The notes: generated from the letters alone by a model not told the origin. 64,000 nucleotides of DNA from CAYNZP01 sp964401835 (GCA_964401835.1 CAYNZP010000001.1:1-64000), one strand, 5' to 3'; numbered from the stretch's first letter, positions 26,166 to 36,044 are shown. Numbers and translations: made by a program.

Positions 26166-26543
26166 ATGCTCAATGACTGTGAAATTCTGGGTTTGCTGCG
26201 CGGACACCGCTCTCTGCCGGTTCTGACGGCCAGGGTGGAGGCGGGCTTTCCGTCGCCAGCTGACGATTATTCGGAGCAAAGGCTCGACCTGAACGAGCAT
26301 CTTATCACCCACCCTGCCGCCACTTTTGCCCTGCGGGCCACTGGGAATTCCATGACCAGCGAAGGCATACGCGATGGCGACATACTCATCGTCGATCGCT
26401 CGCTTGAGCCACGGCCCGGCCAGATCGTCATCGCCTCGCTCGACGGCGAGCTGGTTCTCAAGCGGCTGAGCCGCGGAGGCAGCAGGCAGGATCGTGACTT
26501 CGAGATATGGGGCGTGTGCAAATACGTCATACACAAACTTTAA
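26166..26543 (+). CDS. umuD: UmuD-like self-cleaving mutasome subunit
   Basis: 125 residues. After RecA-stimulated self-cleavage, UmuD' joins UmuC to form the error-prone polymerase V. The cleavage site Ala-Gly followed by FPSPADDYSEQRLDLNEHLI closely matches the family. The catalytic Ser is in TGNSMTSEGI and the general-base Lys in DGELVLKRL. The segment that in E. coli follows the Lys (LIPMNSAYSPI region) is missing, so the chain is about 14 residues short. CGGAG 10 bases ahead selects the ATG at 26166. Cotranscribed with umuC. Confidence 0.9.
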   Translation: MLNDCEILGLLRGHRSLPVLTARVEAGFPSPADDYSEQRLDLNEHLITHPAATFALRATGNSMTSEGIRDGDILIVDRSLEPRPGQIVIASLDGELVLKRLSRGGSRQDRDFEIWGVCKYVIHKL

Positions 26544-26574
26544 AACTGTTTACGATGCCGCGGGGAAAATAACG

Positions 26575-27843
26575 ATGTACGCCCTTGTCGACTGCAATAA
26601 TTTCTACGTTTCATGTGAGCGAGTCTTCAATCCAAAGCTCGCCGACAGGCCGGTGGTCGTGCTCTCGAACAACGACGGTTGCATTGTCGCGCGGTCCAAC
26701 GAAGTCAAGGCACTCGGAATAAACATGGGCGGACCGTACTTTAAGGTGCGTGATGTACTGAAAAGGCACAACGTTGCTGTCCTCTCGAGCAACTATACGC
26801 TCTACGGAGACATGTCCAGCCGAGTGATGACTACGCTCGGACAGTTCGCGCCGCAGGTAGAAGTATATTCAATCGATGAAGCCTTTTTGGACCTCAGCGG
26901 TTTTGAGAGACTCTACAAAAACCTCACCGACTGGGGGAAGGCAGTACGCTCTACCGTCATGCAATGGACAGGCATACCCGTATCGGTAGGAATCGCACCA
27001 ACAAAAACGCTCGCCAAGGTGGCAAATCGCATAGCCAAACGATGCAAAGATTGTGGCGGCGTAGCTGAACTGCTCGACGAACGAGCCCAAACCACCGCAC
27101 TGGCCCAGACAGATGTTGCCGACATCTGGGGCATCGGCCGTCGCTATGCGAGGATGCTGCGCGCAAACGGCATACGCACCGGAGCGGAATTGAGAGATGC
27201 GGGCCTTACATGGATACGTAGACGCATGACGGTTGTCGGAATGCGGACGGTGCTAGAGCTTCGCGGCCGAGCCTGCATAACGCTGGAACTGGCGCCTCCA
27301 CCGAGGAAGGGAATCGTACGTTCACGATCGTTTGGTTCGCGCGTAGAAACGCTGGCTGATCTCGAGGAGGCAGTTACGTTTCACATATCAAGGGCAGTTG
27401 AGAAGCTCCGCTCCCAGCGGTCGGTCGCGGGCGTGTTGAGGGTGTTTCTGACGACCGGCATGTTCAACAAAAACGAGCCGCGTTACGCCAACATCACCAC
27501 GATAATTCTGCCCGCAGCTACCGACGACACACCGACGCTCATTCACCATGCCATCTGCGGGCTCAGGAAAATATTCCGTCCCGGCTATAGGTACAAGTCC
27601 GCCGGCGTGATGCTGGATGAGTTCACGCGCCGCGGCGAAGTTCAGCTGAATCTGTTCGATCCGGTCGACCGGGAAAAATCGCGGGCCTTGATGAACGTGC
27701 TGGACAGGATAAATCGCAACATGGGCAGCGATATGCTGCGGTACGCCTCGCAGGGAACCAAACACCGATGGCAGATGACGCAGGCCAACCGCTCGCCGAG
27801 ATACACTACGCAATGGGATGAACTGGTAAAGGTCAGATGTTGA
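26575..27843 (+). CDS. umuC: DNA polymerase V catalytic subunit UmuC
   Basis: Y-family translesion polymerase of 422 residues, the usual size. The palm motifs YALVDCNNFYVSCERVF and YSIDEAFLDLSG supply the catalytic acidic residues, SNNDGCIVARSNEVKALG is the fingers signature, and VSVGIAPTKTLAKVANRIAK leads to the thumb. The C-terminal third is the UmuC-specific little-finger and DUF4113-like region. It starts 31 bases after umuD and ends 8 bases before the convergent hflX stop. It is expected to be induced by DNA damage. Confidence 0.95.
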   Translation: MYALVDCNNFYVSCERVFNPKLADRPVVVLSNNDGCIVARSNEVKALGINMGGPYFKVRDVLKRHNVAVLSSNYTLYGDMSSRVMTTLGQFAPQVEVYSIDEAFLDLSGFERLYKNLTDWGKAVRSTVMQWTGIPVSVGIAPTKTLAKVANRIAKRCKDCGGVAELLDERAQTTALAQTDVADIWGIGRRYARMLRANGIRTGAELRDAGLTWIRRRMTVVGMRTVLELRGRACITLELAPPPRKGIVRSRSFGSRVETLADLEEAVTFHISRAVEKLRSQRSVAGVLRVFLTTGMFNKNEPRYANITTIILPAATDDTPTLIHHAICGLRKIFRPGYRYKSAGVMLDEFTRRGEVQLNLFDPVDREKSRALMNVLDRINRNMGSDMLRYASQGTKHRWQMTQANRSPRYTTQWDELVKVRC

Positions 27844-27851
27844 GGTGGCGC

Positions 27852-29174
27852 TTATGAATGTTCCAGGATTTTTACGTCGTCACCAAAGCTGCGAAGCTGA
27901 TCTATGTGCTCAGATGCCATCATTGCATCGATGTGTGCTGTCGAATCGGTAAACTTTTGCTCGTTAACTGTGGCGTACTGGGCGATATACTGCATCAGCC
28001 TTCCGTTACCGCAGTGAGCCTCCAGCCGCACGTGTACAGGCGAACCGGCAGAGTGTTTTGCGACGGTGTCTATCAAATCTTCTGAACCGCTGCCTTCAGC
28101 CGCAGAAACGAAAATCGCGTCTGGATATTTGTTGGCCAACACGGTCCGAATGGTCGGATCGACGATCATATCTGTCTTGTTGAGGACAAGGAGCCTGTCC
28201 TTCTGCTGGCAACCGAGTTCCTCCAGAACAGAATCCACGGCTTCGATCTGGTTGGTCACAAGCTCGTTTGACGCGTCCGCGACATGAATAAGCAGATCAG
28301 CCCCGATAGCCTCTTCGAGAGTCGCCCTAAAACTCGCAACCAGATGGTGCGGCAGGTCGCGAACAAAGCCGACGGTATCGCTGAGCAAAACAGTCTGGCC
28401 GTTTTCCAGTTCCCAGCGGCGAGTCTTGGTATCGAGCGTAGCGAACAGTTGGTCAGCGACATACACATCGGCACCCGTCATCAGGTTCATCAGCGTGCTC
28501 TTGCCCGCATTGGTATAGCCGACCAGGCAGACACAAAAAACATCGCGGCGTGCTCGCACCTGGCGAACCTTTCGCCGGTCGATATCGGTTATCTTTCGCT
28601 TGAGGAAGCTGACCCGCTTTTGTACCAGGCGCCGGTCGATTTCAATTTGCTTTTCACCTGGGCCTCTCGTGCCTATTCCGCCGACAGCTGCGGCAGCGGT
28701 GGTAGCGCCACCGGCAACACGTTCAAGGTGCGTCCACATGTGTCTCAAACGAGGATATGTATATTCCAACTGGGCCAGTTCCACCTGAAGGCGGCTCTCT
28801 GCTGTGCGGGCATGGGCAGCAAAGATATCGAGTATAAGCTCGCTGCGGTCGAGGACCTTTCGGCCGGTAATCTCTTCCAGATCACGAATCTGGGCTGGTG
28901 TGAGGTCGTTATCGAAGATTATCGTATCTATTTCGTTCTGATCGGCGCGCTGGGCTATCTGCTCGGCCTTACCCGAACCGACATAAAGTGCGGCGTTAGG
29001 CTTGTTGCGTTTGACGATCATTTCGTCCACTACAACCGCGCTTGCGGTCAGAGCCAGGCTGCGAAGCTCTCCTGCGGGGTCATGGGGATCGGCTTTTGAG
29101 TTGGGAAGGACAACTGTTATCAGTAAGGCTCGTTCTTTTTGAACAGCCAGCTCGTTTCTTTGCATTTCAGCCAT
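27852..29174 (-). CDS. hflX: ribosome-associated GTPase HflX
   Basis: 440 residues. The N-terminal HflX domain carries ALYVGSGKAEQI and IIFDNDLTPAQIRDLEEITGRKVLDR. The GGIGTRGPGEKQIEIDRR linker and the GTPase domain follow, with G1 VGYTNAGKSTL, G3 DTVGFVRDLPHHLV and G4 NKTD. HflX splits stalled ribosomes and is involved in stress recovery. The start is MAEMQRNELAVQK; an ATG three residues in is also possible. Confidence 0.95.
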   Translation of the reverse strand: MAEMQRNELAVQKERALLITVVLPNSKADPHDPAGELRSLALTASAVVVDEMIVKRNKPNAALYVGSGKAEQIAQRADQNEIDTIIFDNDLTPAQIRDLEEITGRKVLDRSELILDIFAAHARTAESRLQVELAQLEYTYPRLRHMWTHLERVAGGATTAAAAVGGIGTRGPGEKQIEIDRRLVQKRVSFLKRKITDIDRRKVRQVRARRDVFCVCLVGYTNAGKSTLMNLMTGADVYVADQLFATLDTKTRRWELENGQTVLLSDTVGFVRDLPHHLVASFRATLEEAIGADLLIHVADASNELVTNQIEAVDSVLEELGCQQKDRLLVLNKTDMIVDPTIRTVLANKYPDAIFVSAAEGSGSEDLIDTVAKHSAGSPVHVRLEAHCGNGRLMQYIAQYATVNEQKFTDSTAHIDAMMASEHIDQLRSFGDDVKILEHS

Positions 29175-29272
29175 TCTTCGGCTAACAACCTCCTGGAGCT
29201 ACATTAGTAAGTAAAATTACAACCTGCTTCGTCACACTTAATTATACACGAATTCTGCAACTTATTCCCCCA

Positions 29273-30235
29273 TCATCCAAAGACGAACAACACAATCGGC
29301 AACACAATCAACAGATACATAACCGTGTTGGTCACGAAAAGTGCAGACGCCTCGCGCGGATTCAGCCTGAACATGTTCGCAACAGCTGTTGTCGTAACGG
29401 CCGTCGGTACGAACGCTTCGATTAAAAAAATGTCGCGAGTAAGCTCATCCATCGGCCAGCGGGTAAAGGCGATGACAGTTGCCAACGCTCCACCGACAAG
29501 CCCGCCGATGATAAACCGCGTACCCGCGAGAGTGAGAATCGCCTTTTTCATGGTGAGTATCTGCGAAGCGTGCAGCCGCAAGCCGATGCAAAAATACGCA
29601 AGCGTGACAAGCGAGAAGATAAGCATGTCGATAACGTTGTAATCAGCGATAGCCTGGGGACGCTGAATATCAGACATCGAAAGAGCGATCGCAGCCAGTG
29701 CGACAAGCAGGCCTACCGAGCGCCAGTCAAAGATGCTTCGCAAAACCAGCTTACCCAGCGACCGCCTCGGCTGACCTTCGGCGTAATTGCGGGCAATCGG
29801 ATAGAGCACGAAGACCATAGATGGTATCCACATCAGGCCGAGGATGCTCACCCTCGCAAGGCCTGCTTCACCAAACAACAGATATACGACAAAGCCCCCC
29901 ATCGTAAACCCGTTGTTGCCGACGGAAGATGCGATGCCAAAAAGGCCGATCTCACTGCGCGACTTAAATAGCATGCGCCCAAGCCAAAGGCCAACACAGG
30001 CCAGTATCACAACGTGCACCGCGCCCAGCACTGGAAGCCAGAATTGCTCGACCTTAAGTTCGAGAGCCCAAATGGCGAAAAAATCTATGGAAGAATAGCC
30101 GATAACGGCAATGAATGTCATTATGGGTGTGGCTAGTTTTTCTGGGACTATCTTAAGCCGCCTCGCGAGATAGCCAACGAAAGTAGCTATAACGATCAGC
30201 CCAACGGTTAAGATGAATTTTCCAACAATCGGCAT
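29273..30235 (-). CDS. AEC-family (auxin efflux carrier type) transporter
   Basis: 320 residues with about 10 transmembrane helices. The two inverted five-helix halves of the PIN/AEC fold are suggested by GLFGIASSVGNNGFTMGGFVVYLLFGEAGLA and the second-half TLAGTRFIIGGLVGGALATVIAFTRW plus the closing VPTAVTTTAVANMFRLNPREASALFVTNTVMYLL. Bacterial members move organic acids such as malate, but the substrate here is unknown. It is flanked by hflX and mqnA on the same strand. Confidence 0.88.
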   Translation of the reverse strand: MPIVGKFILTVGLIVIATFVGYLARRLKIVPEKLATPIMTFIAVIGYSSIDFFAIWALELKVEQFWLPVLGAVHVVILACVGLWLGRMLFKSRSEIGLFGIASSVGNNGFTMGGFVVYLLFGEAGLARVSILGLMWIPSMVFVLYPIARNYAEGQPRRSLGKLVLRSIFDWRSVGLLVALAAIALSMSDIQRPQAIADYNVIDMLIFSLVTLAYFCIGLRLHASQILTMKKAILTLAGTRFIIGGLVGGALATVIAFTRWPMDELTRDIFLIEAFVPTAVTTTAVANMFRLNPREASALFVTNTVMYLLIVLPIVLFVFG

Positions 30236-30358
30236 GTTTATCTTATAGGCTTAGCCCGGCCGGACGATTGTAAGTTTTCTGGAACTTCTTCTTTAGTTCG
30301 CTTTTTTCCATTCGGCGAACCGTATCGAGCAGAGGTGATTTTGTCAAGCACAACGGGT

Positions 30359-31198
30359 TTACGGCTTGAAGTAGCGGATGGGTTTGTACTGGTCGATAAT
30401 CCCGAACTCCTCAGCCATGGCGAAATACTCATCGAGAGCCTCCCGGTGGGCATCGGTAAATTCGTATTTCATCTCTTCGGTTAGGTACCGCACCGCCAGG
30501 TCAGTCGGCCAGCCGTAGGACGGGCCATATTCTCGTGCGATATTTTCCAACTCCTGTTGACCTTTAAGCCGGGCAGACAGGAGTATCTGGTATATCTCCT
30601 TGCACGCAATATCTTCAGTCGTTACCCAGACGCCAAAAACTATCGGCAGACCGGTAATCTCATACCAAAGAGCTCCAAGATCGATCTGCCAGTCGAAACC
30701 CAGCGGCGGCCGGGCAACCACCCTGTCGCCAACCAGCAGTGCAGCTTCCGCATCCGGCGGCGGTTCCCCCAGATTAGGATCGAACGGAATTATATTAAGG
30801 CGGCGATGAAAAGCGTGAGCCCAGATTATCTGAGCGTAGGCTACCGCACTGCGAGATTCGATATCTACCCATAATGTCCGAAGTTTATTTGTCGGTACAC
30901 GCGAGAAAATACGCGTAGTCAAGCTCCTGCCCATAGCCGAAACGCACCCAGCTGGAAGAACAACAAGTGGCCGGCCGAACCTTTCTATTCCTATTGTGGG
31001 TAAAAGAGCAACCTGGGCCTCGCCACTGGCCAGCTTCATATTAAGCTGGGCCGGTACTGCCCGGATAAAATCGACAGAGCGATTTTGGTCCAGACCGGCA
31101 ACAAGGGGGCGAACACAAAGGTACGCCGGGCTTGCTATCCTGAACCGCGATGTCGTGGTCTGGGCTTCGGGTGTTTTTTCCTGGGCCTTTGCACGCAT
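30359..31198 (-). CDS. mqnA: chorismate dehydratase MqnA, futalosine menaquinone pathway
   Basis: 279 residues. MqnA dehydrates chorismate to 3-enolpyruvylbenzoate, the first step of the futalosine route to menaquinone. FRIASPAYLCVRPLVAGL, SGEAQVALLPTIGI, RSLTTRIFSRVP and EAALLVGDRV are characteristic of the periplasmic-binding-protein-like fold of this family. AAGTGAG sits 7 bases before the ATG at 31198. No other mqn gene is in the window. Confidence 0.88.
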   Translation of the reverse strand: MRAKAQEKTPEAQTTTSRFRIASPAYLCVRPLVAGLDQNRSVDFIRAVPAQLNMKLASGEAQVALLPTIGIERFGRPLVVLPAGCVSAMGRSLTTRIFSRVPTNKLRTLWVDIESRSAVAYAQIIWAHAFHRRLNIIPFDPNLGEPPPDAEAALLVGDRVVARPPLGFDWQIDLGALWYEITGLPIVFGVWVTTEDIACKEIYQILLSARLKGQQELENIAREYGPSYGWPTDLAVRYLTEEMKYEFTDAHREALDEYFAMAEEFGIIDQYKPIRYFKP

Positions 31199-31333
31199 TT
31201 TCAACTCACTTTCTACAAGAAGTACGGCCGAAATTAATATTATCCAACCGCCACATAATTATAGACCCCTACCTCGCAAAGAAAGTTGGAACCGCTTCGA
31301 AAAAAGACCCCCTACAACATCTTAAGCTATTCT

Positions 31334-32356
31334 CTAGGAATTGCTTATAGCAATAAGTTTATCCAGCGAAGACTTGGCAGCCCCGGAATCAATAGACTCT
31401 TGAGCTAACTTAACTCCCTCGGAGATGCCTGCGGCACGTCCAGAAATTACCAGCGCCGCAGCGGCATTAAGAAGGACCATATCTTCGCAGGGACCCGCCT
31501 GGCCATCGAGAACCTGGCGTATTTTTTCAGCAGACTCCTGGGCAGATTCGACAATCAGATCATCAATTTTTGCCCGCGACAGGCCAAATTGCTCGGGACT
31601 GATAACAGATGTGCTGATCTGGCCATCGCGAAGCTCTGAAACCTTCGTTTTCGCTGTTATCGAAATTTCATCCAGTCCGTCTTCAGCGTGAACGACCATC
31701 GCACGCTGCGCGCCGAGATTTCCCAGAACCGTTGCGATGGTTTCGGTCAGGCTTGCGTCAAATACCCCCATTAGCTGTCTCTTCGCTCCGGCTGGGTTAG
31801 TCAAAGGTCCCAAAACATTGAAAATAGTCCGCACGCCAAGCTCCTTGCGAACGGGAACAGCGAATTTCATTGCCGGATGACACATCACGGCAAAACAGAA
31901 GCAGACGTTTGCCTCGGCCAGGCATTTTTCCACAATCGCGCTATCCGCGTCGATATTAACACCCAAAGCTGCCAGCACATCAGCAGACCCACTTGCACGT
32001 GTGGATGTGCGGTTGCCGTGCTTTGCGACCTTCAACCCTGCACCGGCAGCGACAAGCGCCGCAGCTGTCGAAACATTAAATGTGCTCAGGTGAGTTCCGC
32101 CCGTACCGCATGTATCTATCACATCTTCTCCGTGTGTATCTATCTGCAGGCTGTGCTCCCTCATGGCCAGGGCTGCACCGGTTATCTCGTCGGTTGTTTC
32201 TCCCTTTGCAGCAAGAGAAACCAAAACGCCGGCAACCTGAGCCTGAGACCATTGCCCGTCCATGATCTGCCCGAACGCCCAGTGCGCCTGCTCACAGCTG
32301 AGACCCTGCCCGCTTATTGTTGTTCGCAAAATATCGCTGTAGTTAAACTCGGCCAT
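31334..32356 (-). CDS. trpD: anthranilate phosphoribosyltransferase
   Basis: Second step of tryptophan synthesis. 340 residues from the ATG at 32356 (MAEFNYSDIL), preceded by GGGTGA. The PRPP-binding CGTGGTHLSTFNVSTAAALVAAGAG and KHGNRTSTRASGSADVLAALG motifs and FNVLGPLTNPA are all intact. The trpG-like glutaminase subunit lies about 7 kb away, on the same strand, with unrelated genes between. Confidence 0.95.
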   Translation of the reverse strand: MAEFNYSDILRTTISGQGLSCEQAHWAFGQIMDGQWSQAQVAGVLVSLAAKGETTDEITGAALAMREHSLQIDTHGEDVIDTCGTGGTHLSTFNVSTAAALVAAGAGLKVAKHGNRTSTRASGSADVLAALGVNIDADSAIVEKCLAEANVCFCFAVMCHPAMKFAVPVRKELGVRTIFNVLGPLTNPAGAKRQLMGVFDASLTETIATVLGNLGAQRAMVVHAEDGLDEISITAKTKVSELRDGQISTSVISPEQFGLSRAKIDDLIVESAQESAEKIRQVLDGQAGPCEDMVLLNAAAALVISGRAAGISEGVKLAQESIDSGAAKSSLDKLIAISNS

Positions 32357-32488
32357 TATTTTCACCCGCAACCTTCGTGATATAGAGAATCGAAATCCAA
32401 GCCTGAATTCTAACCTTTCAGGATAATAAGGCAACGATGCCTATAATATCGATTTGGATGGACAGGAAAATATTAACAATATCCACTA

Positions 32489-32517
32489 TTGACAATTCTT
32501 ATAGTTTGTATTATTAA
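32489..32517 (+). promoter_or_regulatory. sigma70-type promoter of the glutamate dehydrogenase gene
   Basis: TTGACA (32489-32494) is separated by 17 bp from TATTAA (32512-32517). The leader is about 60 bases and ends with GGAGA before the ATG. The surrounding 130 bases are strongly AT-rich. Confidence 0.65.
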
Positions 32518-32582
32518 TTCTTATATGATAGGATTTGTCACAATTCACATAGAGTAATACGAGCAAGAATTTTGGAGAAAAC

Positions 32583-33839
32583 ATGACCAAAAACGCCTTT
32601 GATTCAGCTAAGGATCTTTTCTTTCGGTATGCAGAACCGCTAGACCTTCCCGGTAAATATCCAGGCACCGATATTATTACGCACATGACCGTGCCAGACA
32701 GGTCCATCGAGTTACGAATAACATTCCAGCGTGATGATGGAACACTTCAGGCATGTCGTGCTTACAGGGTGCAGTTCAATGACGATCGCGGGCCCTACAA
32801 GGGTGGCATACGCTTTCACCCGATTGTCGACGTAGCAGAGACCAAGGCACTGGCCTTCTGGATGTACCTTAAAACAGCTGTTGTGGAAATTCCATTTGGT
32901 GGAGCAAAGGGCGGAGTAGCTGTCGATTACAATAAGTTAAGCCCGGCAGAGAAGGAAAGGCTTGTTAAGCGATACGCTGTTGTGCTTGTCGACGATCTTG
33001 GACCGGATAAGGATATCCCAGCGCCGGATGTAAATACCGGCCAGCAGGAAATGGCATGGATTCTCGACGTTTGGAGGATGATTCGCGGAAGTTATCACCG
33101 TGGTGTCGTTACCGGAAAACCCATTGGATTAGGGGGTTCTCAAGGCCGGCGCGAGGCCACGGGCCAGGGAGCAGTCTATACAATTATCGAAGCCGCCAAG
33201 GACATGAATCTGTCACTGGCCGGAGCTTCTGCAGCTGTACAGGGTTTTGGAAATGTCGGTTCGACTGTCGCAAGACGTCTCCATGAACTCGGAGTTAAGG
33301 TCGTTGCTGTCAGTGAAGAGGCCGGGGCTATTTTCAACAAAAACGGCCTGGACATTCCCGCCGTCTATCAACACAGCTCGCAGGGTAAACCGCTGACCAG
33401 CTTTAAAGAAGCTCGGGAAATGCCCCGCGATGACCTTCTCACGCTTGATGTGGACATACTCGTGCCTGCCGCCCTTGAAAACGCCATTAACAAGCAAAAT
33501 GCTGCTGATGTTAAAGCGAGGCTGATTGGAGAAGGCGCGAACGGCCCGGTAACTCCGGAAGCGGTGGATATTCTCAAAGATAATGGTCGTCTCGTCATAC
33601 CTGACATTCTCTGCAATGCCGGCGGTGTTACGGTGAGTTATTTTGAATGGGTACAGAACCGCCAGGAATTCTACTGGCCGCTCGAAGAGGTCAATGAAAA
33701 GCTCCACAAAGTTATGGTCAGGGCTTATCGTCAGGTAGCCGGTCTGGCTGAGAGCGAAAAAATCTCCCTCAGGGAGGCGGCCTACAGAATCGCCATCGAG
33801 CGCGTCGCTCAAGCAGCCATTCATAGAGGTGTCCAGTAA
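32583..33839 (+). CDS. gdhA: glutamate dehydrogenase (Glu/Leu/Phe/Val family)
   Basis: Interconverts glutamate and 2-oxoglutarate plus ammonium. 418 residues, the length of hexameric GDH. The substrate lysine is in GPYKGGIRFHP and the catalytic Lys in PFGGAKGGV. The dinucleotide motif is VQGFGNVGSTVA and the ILCNAGGVTVSYFEW segment near the C terminus is conserved. Strong TTGGAG ribosome-binding site and a good promoter suggest high expression. Confidence 0.95.
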   Translation: MTKNAFDSAKDLFFRYAEPLDLPGKYPGTDIITHMTVPDRSIELRITFQRDDGTLQACRAYRVQFNDDRGPYKGGIRFHPIVDVAETKALAFWMYLKTAVVEIPFGGAKGGVAVDYNKLSPAEKERLVKRYAVVLVDDLGPDKDIPAPDVNTGQQEMAWILDVWRMIRGSYHRGVVTGKPIGLGGSQGRREATGQGAVYTIIEAAKDMNLSLAGASAAVQGFGNVGSTVARRLHELGVKVVAVSEEAGAIFNKNGLDIPAVYQHSSQGKPLTSFKEAREMPRDDLLTLDVDILVPAALENAINKQNAADVKARLIGEGANGPVTPEAVDILKDNGRLVIPDILCNAGGVTVSYFEWVQNRQEFYWPLEEVNEKLHKVMVRAYRQVAGLAESEKISLREAAYRIAIERVAQAAIHRGVQ

Positions 33840-33918
33840 AGTCAAAATTGCCCCTCCAAAAGTTATTTTATAAGCTTTTGGTTTTCAGCTTCCAGCTTTT
33901 CAGTTATTCTCCGGCGAT

Positions 33919-35418
33919 ATGTCGGAGAATACTACTGCAAAGCAATTCCGCCTTTTGGTAATCGCCGATGCTCATCAGGACGACAGCGTACCCGACCCGG
34001 AAGACTTTCCGGGTAATTGTGATTTTACAATGGGTAAGGAACTCATCCGTCGAGCTATCGACGATGCACAAAGACGTGGCGGTTTTGACGCAGTCACTCT
34101 GCTTGGGGACCTTGTCAATGATGGTTCAAAACCCCAGACCGATTCAGTGCTCGCCGAAATCCGTGACGAAGTCCAAAACACTATCGGCAATGCCGATCTC
34201 CTGGTTGTAGCAGGCAACCATGATTTCGGAACGGATCGATTCCTTTCAATATTTGGCCAGACACCCGGGCTTAACCAGATCGGCGATTACAATTTCTTTG
34301 TGTTCGCAGACCGTTTCGATGAAGACTTCTGCACACGAAGCGAAGAGGAAATGAAAAACCTCACAGAGCTTGCAAGCAAAGACCCCAAGCCGATAATCGC
34401 ACTCCAGCACAATCCGATATACCCCACCATCGATAGTGACTATCCGTTCATGCACACAAATAACGCCGATGTGTTTGCAAATTATATCGAGGCCGGAGTC
34501 ATGCTTTCTGTCAGCGGGCACTACCATCCCGGCCAAGAACTCGTTGAAAAGGAAGGCGTGAAATTCATAACCGCTCCGGCAATCTGCGAGCCTCCACACA
34601 AATACCTTCTGGTGACACTAGAAGGCCAAAATGTCGAAATCGAAACTTGTCAGTTGTTGGTTGACAAAAATGTCGCTGCCTTCGATTGCCACGCACACTC
34701 GCAGTATGCATACTGCACAAAAGATTTAACGGTCGAAAATGTTATTCGCCGCTGCCGGCACTTTGGCCTGGCAGGAGTAAGCATCACCGAGCACGCGCCT
34801 CAGCTTTATTGCAAGGACGATGATTTCTGGAACGCCAGGCACATTTACAAGCCCTCCGTCTGGAAAAGCTCAAAGCACAGCCGGATGGAACAATTCCGCG
34901 AATTTGCGGATTCGCTCCGCAATGAATATGTGAAAATAGGCCTCGAAGTTGAATTGGACTGTGAGGGCAACCTTACTCTTCACGAACAGGATCGTCAGTG
35001 GGCTGATATCATCGTCGGAGCAATTCACTGGCTGCCGGTTGAAAGAGACAAGCTCAGCGAAGATGAATTCGTCAAACTTTTCATGGAAACGAACAACAGG
35101 ATACTCGCAGCCGGCGTTGATGTTTTGGCTCATCCATGGCGATGTTTCAAAAGAATATTCCGCCAGGTGCCCGAGGAACTTTGTCAGAAGTTAGTCGATT
35201 GGCTTTACGAAACGAACACCGCAGCTGAGATAAATTTCCATATTAATCAACCGGAGAAGGTATTTTTCGAGGCATGTGTCGCGCGCGGGGTAAAGATCGC
35301 CTTTGGCAGCGATGCCCACGAAATGCACGAGGCAGCCGCGCTGTCAGCCCATGTGGCGTTGCTCGAGGAAATCGCGGGGAAGGATAGTCTTCCCAACTTT
35401 TTGTACTGGCCCGGTTAA
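33919..35418 (+). CDS. metallophosphoesterase-PHP phosphoesterase fusion protein
   Basis: 499 residues with two metal-dependent hydrolase domains. Residues about 10-240 form a calcineurin-like phosphoesterase with VIADAHQD, LLGDLVND, VAGNHDFG and VSGHYHPG. Residues about 255-499 form a PHP domain of the histidinol-phosphatase (HisK) type with FDCHAHSQYAYC, SITEHAPQLY, ADIIVGAIHWLP, VLAHPWRC and the final GSDAHEM. All metal-binding positions look intact in both. The substrate is unknown. The protein is predicted to be cytoplasmic. Confidence 0.85.
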   Translation: MSENTTAKQFRLLVIADAHQDDSVPDPEDFPGNCDFTMGKELIRRAIDDAQRRGGFDAVTLLGDLVNDGSKPQTDSVLAEIRDEVQNTIGNADLLVVAGNHDFGTDRFLSIFGQTPGLNQIGDYNFFVFADRFDEDFCTRSEEEMKNLTELASKDPKPIIALQHNPIYPTIDSDYPFMHTNNADVFANYIEAGVMLSVSGHYHPGQELVEKEGVKFITAPAICEPPHKYLLVTLEGQNVEIETCQLLVDKNVAAFDCHAHSQYAYCTKDLTVENVIRRCRHFGLAGVSITEHAPQLYCKDDDFWNARHIYKPSVWKSSKHSRMEQFREFADSLRNEYVKIGLEVELDCEGNLTLHEQDRQWADIIVGAIHWLPVERDKLSEDEFVKLFMETNNRILAAGVDVLAHPWRCFKRIFRQVPEELCQKLVDWLYETNTAAEINFHINQPEKVFFEACVARGVKIAFGSDAHEMHEAAALSAHVALLEEIAGKDSLPNFLYWPG

Positions 35419-35535
35419 GCTATTCCATCGCCAATACAGCCTCGTCATATCATTTGACCGGCGGGCATACAAATCGCTATCATATCAACCTTACGAAGTT
35501 TCTGCATTTTTCAGTAAATACCTGGAGCCGTGAAA

Positions 35536-36021
35536 ATGCCCGCAACTAACTCTCAAGAATCCCCTGCCAAACCAACAGAGCAGGCTAAACGCAGCTTTCC
35601 CGTACGTCTGCGAGGTGTGCTTGTTGGGCTTATCTGTTGGTCTGCAATAGCCTTAGCATGGTCGCTGGAACCACGGTTTTCCGGTTACGGCACGCACCAG
35701 CAATTGGGGCTTCCAGGCTGTTCCTTCCTGGCCCGTAACCACCTGCCCTGCCCCAGCTGCGGAATGACGACCTCGACAGTGGCGATGGTCCACGGCAGGG
35801 TTTCTCAGGCTTGGTCGGCCCAGCCGTTTGGGGTGGTATTTTTCGCGTTTATAGCGATAATGGCGACAGTTGGTACGGCCGAGTTTGTTAGCGGTAAAGA
35901 TATCATGCCAAAACTCAAGCCGAGCATATGGTGGCTGGCGATTGGTATTGCCGGCATGCTCGCAGGATGGGGATGGAACCTCGCCGTCGGTTATTACAGC
36001 GGGCAGCTGCCCATAAAGTAG
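35536..36021 (+). CDS. DUF2752 family membrane protein
   Basis: 161 residues with three hydrophobic segments. The motif LGLPGCSFLARNHLPCPSCGMTTSTVAMVHGRVSQAWSAQPFGV is the DUF2752 signature, including its conserved CPSCG. Function is unknown. GGAG lies 8 bases before the ATG at 35536, better spaced than for the GTG at 35530. The two lipoprotein genes downstream follow closely, so the three likely form an operon. Confidence 0.85.
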   Translation: MPATNSQESPAKPTEQAKRSFPVRLRGVLVGLICWSAIALAWSLEPRFSGYGTHQQLGLPGCSFLARNHLPCPSCGMTTSTVAMVHGRVSQAWSAQPFGVVFFAFIAIMATVGTAEFVSGKDIMPKLKPSIWWLAIGIAGMLAGWGWNLAVGYYSGQLPIK

Positions 36022-36044
36022 GTTTTGTTGGCCGGGCTGGAAAA

